Source of the DNA: Chitinophaga nivalis
GTDB taxonomy: Bacteria; Bacteroidota; Bacteroidia; Chitinophagales; Chitinophagaceae
Assembly (NCBI RefSeq): GCF_025989125.1
Contig: NZ_JAPDNR010000001.1
Location: forward strand, 6,374,087-6,438,086
Direction of reading: 5' to 3'
DNA: 64,000 bases
Each line of letters starts with the position of its first letter. Position 1 is the stretch's first letter. This document shows positions 43,460-52,400 of this stretch, in pieces. Under the pieces are notes generated by a model. The model was given only the letters and a program-made list of their open reading frames with translations. It did not search any database and was not told where the DNA came from. Both the position numbers and the translations under genes were made by a program.

Positions 43460-46400
43460 CAGAATTTCAACATTTTACTTTTCCAGATACTCGTTGCTTT
43501 ACTTGTAGCATTTACCTGCGCAGGTATATGCTGTTCCGTGATACGCACTCCTTTTATAGCGGCTGGCTGCCGGTTTAATACCGGTGGCAGCAGGGGAGCA
43601 CGTTTTATGGTGTAAGCTGTAGCCAGCGTGCCGGCTGCTGATAAGATCACATGCGCATTGGTACCGCCATCTGCAAAACTGCTCAGGGCTACCGTATCGG
43701 TTGTTAAGGGAGATAACTGACGATTCAGCCGGAAAGGCGATGCCGCCATATCAAAATGCTGCAAGCCCTGCTGACCTGACAGGAAAGGAGCTTCCTGTCT
43801 GTGCTCCAGCATCAGCAATAGTTTTATAAACCCTGCAATACCTTCTGCACAAAGCGGATGACCAATATTCGGTTTAACAGATCCGACACCACAGGAAGCA
43901 CTTCCCCGTGCGCCATACACCGCCATCATCGCTTTCAGCTCCAACAGGTCGGTAATTTCCGAGCCGGAACCATTGGCTTCTATGTAACCGATATCACCGG
44001 CCACTTTACCACTCCGCGCCAACGCCTGTTCCATCACAGTTTGTTGCGCCTGCATATTAGGGGTAGCAGGACCGGCTGTTTTACCGTCATTGTTGACAGC
44101 AATACCATTGATCACCGCATAAATTTTGTCACCATCCGCCATCGCCTGGGATACTTTTTTCAGCAACACCATACCCGCACCTTCTCCCAGTACCACACCT
44201 GCAGCACGCTGATCGAAGATGTGGAATACGCCATCGGTACTCAGCAGATTCCGTTGCAAAAACAACTGGTGGGCGAGATCTGTACTGAGCAGGTTCACAC
44301 CTCCTACCAATGCGCCGGTAATCTCTCCGCTTCTCAATGCCTGTACAGCCAGATTCATACTCACGAGGGCAGATGAACAGGCCGTATCTACCACCAGACT
44401 CGGGCCCCGGAAGTCAAAGAACCGGGAGATATTGGTGGCCAGGTAATTGGGGCCCACTGTTACTATCGGATTTTTGGCGGCCGACAGTAAAGCGGCACCC
44501 GGATGATGCTGACTACGCCCACCGATATACACGCCCATTGCAGCGCCTTTCAAAGCTTCTTTTTCATAGCCTGCATGATAGCAGGCAGACAAACATTCTT
44601 CCATCAGCAACAGCGCCTGCGGATCCATTGCCCGCACATCTTCTTCCGGCAGTGAAAAGTAAGCCGCATCAAAATGCCCTAAACGGTTGATCAATCCTGC
44701 ATGAAAATTATTTTCATAGCCCCAGCGTTCGGCCGGTACACGGCTGATAGCCGATTGTCCGGTCGATAACAGTTGCCAGTAGGCAGCGATATTATCGGCC
44801 CCCGGGAAACGACAGGAATAACCAATGACGGCAATATCATCTGCAGACACCGATGGCTGTGCCAATGGCGCTGCAGTTACGGCGGCTGTTGCCGGAGGTA
44901 CCGGCGTAGCTAACGGTGTAGCGGGTACGTAGGGTACCGCTGCCGTGATGACAGGAGGAGCAATTGCGGACACTGGTATTTCCTGGCTAACGGGTATCGG
45001 CGCTGCTGCAGCTGTCGTACGCGTTTCAGCAGGTACGGCCAATGCCGCCAGTTGTTGCGGATACTGTTTCTCCAGCCACCGCGACAATGTAGCCACAGTG
45101 GTATGTTCCAGTAATACGGAAGGATCCAGTTGTTCGCCCAGCGCCCGGTTGATATGACCCAGGATCTGCGATAAAAGCACCGAGTCTACCCCATAATCCG
45201 GGAAACTCCGCTGCGTATCAAAACGATCCGGATCTATTTTCAGTTCTTTTGTAAAAATATTTGTTAACCATCCCGTAGTATTCCCGGTGGGATTTGCAGG
45301 TACAGCGGGCGGGATAAATGTAACAGGAACAGCTGTTGCTGCCGGCAATGCGGCTTCTTTTCTCAGCAGTTTTGCAGGGTGCCATTCCCCGGGCACAAAT
45401 ACCGCCGGCATTACCACCGGACCTATATGCTGTGCCAGCAGCTCATCCAGTAAATCCAGGCCGGTCTGATTACTGAATGCCAGCAAACCGGTACGGGTAT
45501 ACGCTGCATTTTTCACTTCTCCCATCCCGGTTTCTTTCCAGTTGGGCCATTGAATACTCTGCAGCAACGGACCATGACTCTGAGCAAAATAATCCATGTA
45601 GGCATTTGCCATCGCATAATCGCTTTGCCCGGAACCTAATGCAGGAATCTGTGCAGATACCGAAGAGAAAAGCAAAAAGCATTGTAACGGCTCGTGTTGC
45701 AGCGCTGCATACAATGCCTGTAAACCGGCTACCTTCGGAGAAAGTACCTGGGCAATACCCGCTACTGTTTTGCGGATAAATGCAGGCGTTTCCATATCTA
45801 TCAATCCGGCGGCGTGCAATACACCACCGATCTGTTTACCACCAGCATGTACGTTTGCTACCAATGCGCCAATAGCCGCTGCGGATGTCAGGTCTACCGC
45901 TACTGCTTCCACCGTCACACCACCTGCTGTCAGCAACAACAGGCTGCGCAGCTTCGATGCATAACGGCCATCCATGGCGATGTGTTGTTCCCACTCCGAC
46001 CTTGGTGGCAGCTGTTCACGCCCGGTCAGCAGTACATGCCGTACACCGTACCGGGTAATAAAATGTTGTGCACATAAATAACCGATGCCACGGGTACCAC
46101 CTGTTACCACCAGCACATCTTTACCGGTAAAACGTACCGTACGCGGCGCAGCCGGTGCGGCTGTATCCAATACGCACTCATAGTATTGTCCCTCCCGGAA
46201 ACAAAGTGAAGTAGCTTCCCCTTCCCATTGGAAGGCCCGGATGACAGCGGTAGCCAGCAAATCAACCGGCAGCCCTGATAACACATCCAGGTGGCAACTG
46301 CTGATATATTTATACTCCGCTCCCAGCAAACGATACAGGCCTGCATGTAAAGCACCTGTTGTTGCAGCAGCGGTATGTTTATAATTTTCCAGATCACTGG

Positions 46401-49400
46401 TGACACCCAGGAAACGCATGCCGCTACGCGGACCGGTTTCTATCAGGTGTTGCACCGCTTCCAACCATATCAAATCTGTATCATCGTAACCATAGCCTGT
46501 CAGGTCAATCACCCCACCGGTAGCAATAGGTAATGTTTCCACCTGCGATACTTCCGCTACGATACTATGCGCCAACTGCGCCTGAATAGCGGCTCCCAGC
46601 TCACGACCGGATGCTGTTACCAGGATCACCACCTGCTGGCTGTGCGGACGTACTTCTGTTAAAGACACCGGCACCCATTGTTTTTGCAGCAATACAGTGG
46701 CATCGGTACTGGTAACCGGACTGACAGCTGGTACCGGCTGGCGGAACCAATATCGTTCCCGTGCAAACGGATAGGTAGGTAAACTCACTCTTGACGGAAA
46801 ACCAGCCGGATAAAGCAACTCCCAATCCAGGTCATATCCTTTCGTCCATAATTCCAGTAACCGGTCGTATTTACCTTTTTGTATACAGCTGTCTATGGCG
46901 GCTTTCCGGAAGTCTTCATCCTGCATCATCCACAGGCTGTCTTTATCTTCCCGGATACTGCCCCTGTAGATATCATCCTCGGCTGTTTCTCCGGACAGAT
47001 AAGCTGTTAGTATCGCGATAGCGGAAGAGATATCCGTTACCAGTATACCCAGCCTTTCTTCCAGGCCTTCCCGGCCGGTTTGCAGGGTAAAGGCGATATC
47101 TGCCAGCGGTGCGGTGTTCTCTGTTTGTAAATAATGTAAAAAACGTTGTACCACCACCGTTAGCCGTTCCTGTGTACGGGCGGAAAACACCAGCAGATAA
47201 GGAGCAGATGAAGTACGCATGGGCACCGCTTTCTCAGGCATACTGTATTCTTCAATCACCAGGTGAGCATTGGAACCACCTGCACCGAAGGAAGACAACC
47301 CCGCCCGTAGCGGTAGCTCACGTGTCACGCCCTGTGCGGTTAACACCGGCCGTTTCCACGCTGCCAATGTTTGCTGCACCACAAACGGGCTATTATTAAA
47401 ATCGATATGACTATTCAGTTGTTGCGAGTGCAGGGAAGGTACCAGCTGCCGGTGTTGCAGCTGCAACAGGATCTTTGTTAATCCCGCAATACCGGCTGCA
47501 CTCTCACAGTGGCCAATGTTGGATTTCGCCGAACCAATGGCACAGAATTGTTTGGCGGCGGTAAAGGCTTCAAAGGCTTTCTTCAAACCTGTGATCTCTA
47601 TCGGATCACCCAGCGAGGTACCCGTACCATGTGCTTCTATGTAACTGATGGTAGCCGGATCTATACCGGATCTGCGGAAAGCATGACCGATCACACCCGC
47701 CTGCGCAATAGGATTGGGCACCGTATAACCATTGGTTTTACCACCATGGTTTACTACGCTGCTTTTAATCACGCCATAGATATGATCACCATCTGCCACT
47801 GCCTTACTCAGCGGTTTTAACAAAACCGCGCCGACACCTTCGCCCGGTACATAACCATCGCCGCCTTCTCCAAAGCTTTCACAGCGCCCTTTACTGGATA
47901 CAAAACGCCCCTGACTGAGAAAAATATATTTATTAGGATGTACCGATACATTCACCCCGCCGGCAAGTGCCAGCTCGCAATCGCCCTGCTGTATACTCTG
48001 ACAGGCAATGTGTATGGCGGTCAGCGAAGAAGAACACATGGTATCTACCGCCATGCTGGGACCATGAAAATTGCAGTAGTAAGATACCCGGTTGGCAATG
48101 GAGGAAGCAATCCCCCATAGAGCCTGTTGCTGCTCTGCTACAAACGGCGGAATAGCATACAGCTGATATTCACTATACATCACCCCTGTAAAGACGCCTA
48201 CATTTCCTACCGCGTTGCTGCCGGTATAACGGTTCAACCGCTCACGGGTATAACCGGCATCTTCCAGCGTTGCCATTGCACATTCCAGGAACAGGCGTTC
48301 CTGCGGGTCCATTGTTTCAGCCTCCCTGGGCGAGATATTAAAATACAACGGATCAAATGCATCCACATCACTGATAAAACCACCCCACTTGCTGTAGGAT
48401 TTCCCCGCACGGGTTTTATCCGGATCATAGAAGCGGCTGTAATCCCATCTTTCCACAGGTATTTCAGTAATACTGTCTTTCCCTGCCTGCAGGTTCTTCC
48501 AGAATGCGCCTATATCATCTGCGCCCGGATATTTACCGGCCAACCCGATAATAGCGATATCCATCTCTCCTGCCGGATGCCTGTTTTCTGCATTTTGCAG
48601 CTCTTTTTCCGGCACTTCCGGGATTACCGACACGGGAGGAGGCGCCACCGCCGTTACGGCATTTTGGGGCAGTTTAAGCGCAGTTTCTGTTACCGCAGGT
48701 TGCTGTCCGGCCCCCGGATACAGCAAAGCCGTTAACCGGTTCCGGTGTTCTGCCACAAAGTATCCTGCCAGCTCTTTTATATTCAGGTATTCAAAGAATA
48801 ATGTTCTGGAAAGTGGTCCGAAGACATTTTCCAGCTGATTGGTTAACTGTACCACCATCACAGAATCAATACCGTAGTTTTCCATCGGGCTTTCCGCTTC
48901 TATTCTGTTGGGGTTTACCTTCAGTACTTTCGACAACAATTTCTTCAGGTATAAAATTGTCTGTGGCTGCAGCTCTTCCTCATTGGCAACGGCTGCTGCT
49001 ACAACAGGAGCTGCTGCAGGTATTACCGTAACCGGAGGTATGCTTACACTGATCACCTCCTGCAGGGCAGCCGTCATTTCGCGGATCGTCTCATAACGAT
49101 ACAACCACTGACTGTTCAGCGTCAGCTCATAGGTGCTGTTCAGGTTATCTACCAGCTTTGTCAACGCGATCCTATCCAGGCCATATTCCAGCACCGGTAC
49201 GTCTACATCAATTTCTGCTGCCGGTACATTCAGCAAAGCGCCAATAGCAGTTTGCAGTTGCAGGAGGAGCGCCCTATCTGCCGGATCCGGCTCCTGGCGT
49301 GCAGGCGTAGTCGTTGCCGCCACCGGCAACAGGTGTTCCCGTATTTTCCGGCCTTCTCCTTCCAATATCATTGCCCGCTTAATATCCTGTGTCAGTAAAT

Positions 49401-52400
49401 AATTCAAGGCCTGTAAGCCTGTAGCTACCGACATCGGCACGATCCCTTTCTTCTCTTTCATTTCCGCCATACTGGCATTATCAATCTGCATCCCTCCTTC
49501 TTTCCAAAGCGGCCAGTTGACACTGATCATATTGTGGTGACAGGAAAGACTGTTGCTGTAATCCGCATAACCATCCATAAACGCGTTCGCCATTGCATAG
49601 TCTGCCTGTCCGGCATTACCTAATGCGCCCGAAGTAGAAGAAAACAGAATAAAATAGTCCAGCGGCACTTCCCTTGTCGCCTCATCCAGGTAAACGAGTC
49701 CGTTTACCTTAGGCGCAAAAACAGTCGTTATTTCTTCCTTTGTTTTCTTGATAATAAAACTATCCCGCAGGATACCTGCCGCATGCAGTACACCATTTAA
49801 TGCACCGTACCGGTGCAGTATATCCTGAATAAGCCCGGTAACAGCCGCCGCTTCACTGATGTCCGTTTCTACATAATCTATCTTTCCCGACACCTGCAAT
49901 GATGCCAGCAACTGCTGCTTATGATGATCCAACGGAGAACGCCCGCAAAGAATGACAGTCGCATTTTCCGTATGGTGTAATATTTCTTTGGCAAACAATA
50001 CTCCCAGGCTTCCCAAACCGCCTGTAATCAGGTATACCCCCTTATTTTTCCAGGGACTTACCACCTTATCATGAAAGGAAATTTCTTCCCAGGATAACCA
50101 TTCCGGTTTGCCCTGCTGTATCCGCAGCTCTCCCGCAGGCAATGCCACACTATCTGACAGATAGCGGCTTAATGTCTGTGCATCCGTATCAGCCGGTACT
50201 TTCAATAACTGACCATGGAACAGGGGATTTTCCTGATGTGCAGTTTTCAATAACCCGGCCAGACCGGCATAGGGCGCCATGGCTACGGTATCAGGCAATA
50301 CAATCTGTAAGAGGATCTTTCCGGACTTCCTCGCCTGCAGCAATTGTTGCACCTCATTAAAAACAGTAATGGCATCTGCCGTATAGCGATCGGATATCGC
50401 CCCTTCTCCCGAACCTGTTTTTTTACAGGTAACGCCCGGAAAAAAAGATGACAGCTGTGCGGCTGATACCTGCGCTGTATCCAACAGGAGTATCATTCGT
50501 TCCCTGACAGGTGTTGCCGGCATATTACCGCTACGCGATAGCTGTTGCCATACAGGTTTGAACATATGCCCAGATACCGCATCATTTCCTTTACTTTTCC
50601 GGAAGGCAACTCCCTGCATAACAATGCACGCCTCCCCGGCCTCATTGTAAAGCGAGATATCCATTGTGTGAAAATGTTCCTGCTGCCGGCGCTCTGCACT
50701 GTGTTTTACCTGCACGTGCATATGTGCTGTACAGGATTTGTACATCACCACCTCCCGGATAGCGAATGGCAGTAATAAAACAGGTACTTCCCTGCTATCC
50801 TGCAACCGCCGGCCTTCCAATAACAACAAAGCAGCCTGCAAGGCAGCATCCATGATACCCGGATGCAGCTGATACCCCATCATACCTCCAGGATGATCCT
50901 GTTTTATGACGCCGGTCAGTTGTTCCCCGTTTATTTGCAGGTGATCCAGTAAGCGGTGGGTGGGGCCATAGGAGAAGCCCATCCGGGATAACAACTCATA
51001 ACAGGTTGCTGCCGGGAAGTGAAGCGGAGCCGCAGCTGCAGACAAAGGCCAGGCAGGACTGATATCCGGCAGCTGCCTGCTGATAGTAGCCTGTCCGTGG
51101 TTCATTTGCTGACCGTTCCCATCATCGGTATATACTTCACAGTTAATGGTGTCGTTATCCTGCGGCAATAATTTCGTATATACCTGCCGCGAGTCTGTAA
51201 CCAGTAAAGGACGTGTCCAGGCTACATTTTTAATGGCTATAGGCATTACTGTATCCTGATAGCCCCATGCATATTGTGCGGCATATCTCATCATCTCCAG
51301 GTAGGCTACTGCGGGCAGTACGGCCTGTCCGTTGACGACATGATCTTTCAGAAAAGGCTCCTGCCCGTCGAAACCGGAGCGGTATTGCCAGGCAGAAAAA
51401 TCAGTAATATTTTCATGTATCAGCGGGTGTAACCATTTACTGGTTCCCATATCTGCGCTGGTTTCATCCGGATCTTCATCACTGACCCAGTGATACTCTT
51501 TTTCAAACGGATAGGAAGGTAATGGCAATAATACCACCTCCTCCTCATAGAGCTGCCTCCAGGCTGCATCTCCCTGCTGCACATATAGTTCCGCCAGCAT
51601 TTTCAGCGAGGCAAGCCGGTCGGCTGCATCAGATAATACCGGTAGCTTTTGTAAAATATTATCAGCCACCTCTTGTAACAGTAACTGGCTGGATGTTTTT
51701 TTCTCCGGCGCTTTACCTGTCCAGTAGTCATTTCGTTTATCCGGTGCCGTATGTAGTATCTCCAGCAGATTGGCTACATCCGTGGCGATGAAAGCCGACC
51801 TGTAATCGAAATGCGTGCGTCCCAGCAATAAAGTAGCGCTGATATCCTGGAGCGATACTGCGGTATGCTGGCCGGCGACCCATTGCAACAGTTCCTGTTC
51901 TTTCCGTGCCAGTGCCTCTGGTGTTTTGGCAGATAAAAAAACCGGATAGCTGGTATGTTTATCCACTATAGCCGGACTGGGAACAGACGGCCACACTTCT
52001 TCCAGTACTACGTGTGCATTGGTACCACCAAATCCGAATGAGCTTACCCCAGCCCTTCTGGGCAGGGTATGTCCATTTTCATCGGTTATACGTTTCCATT
52101 CCTGTTGTGCGGCCAGTATATAAAAAGGAGTATTCTCCAGGGAGATGCGGGGGTTTAGTTTTTTAAAGTGATGCTGTCCCGGTAAGGTGCCGTACTTCAT
52201 GCTCAGCAGCACTTTAATGACGCCTGCCACGCCTGCGGCTGACTCCAGGTGACCAATATTGGCCTTGACAGAACCTAATGCGCAGAATGGCTGTGTATGG
52301 GTTGCACCAGGCATCAGGGAGGCAAAAGCATTACTCAGGCCCCCAAACTCAATAGGGTCGCCTTTGGGCGTACCGGTACCATGCGCTTCGATATAAGTAA

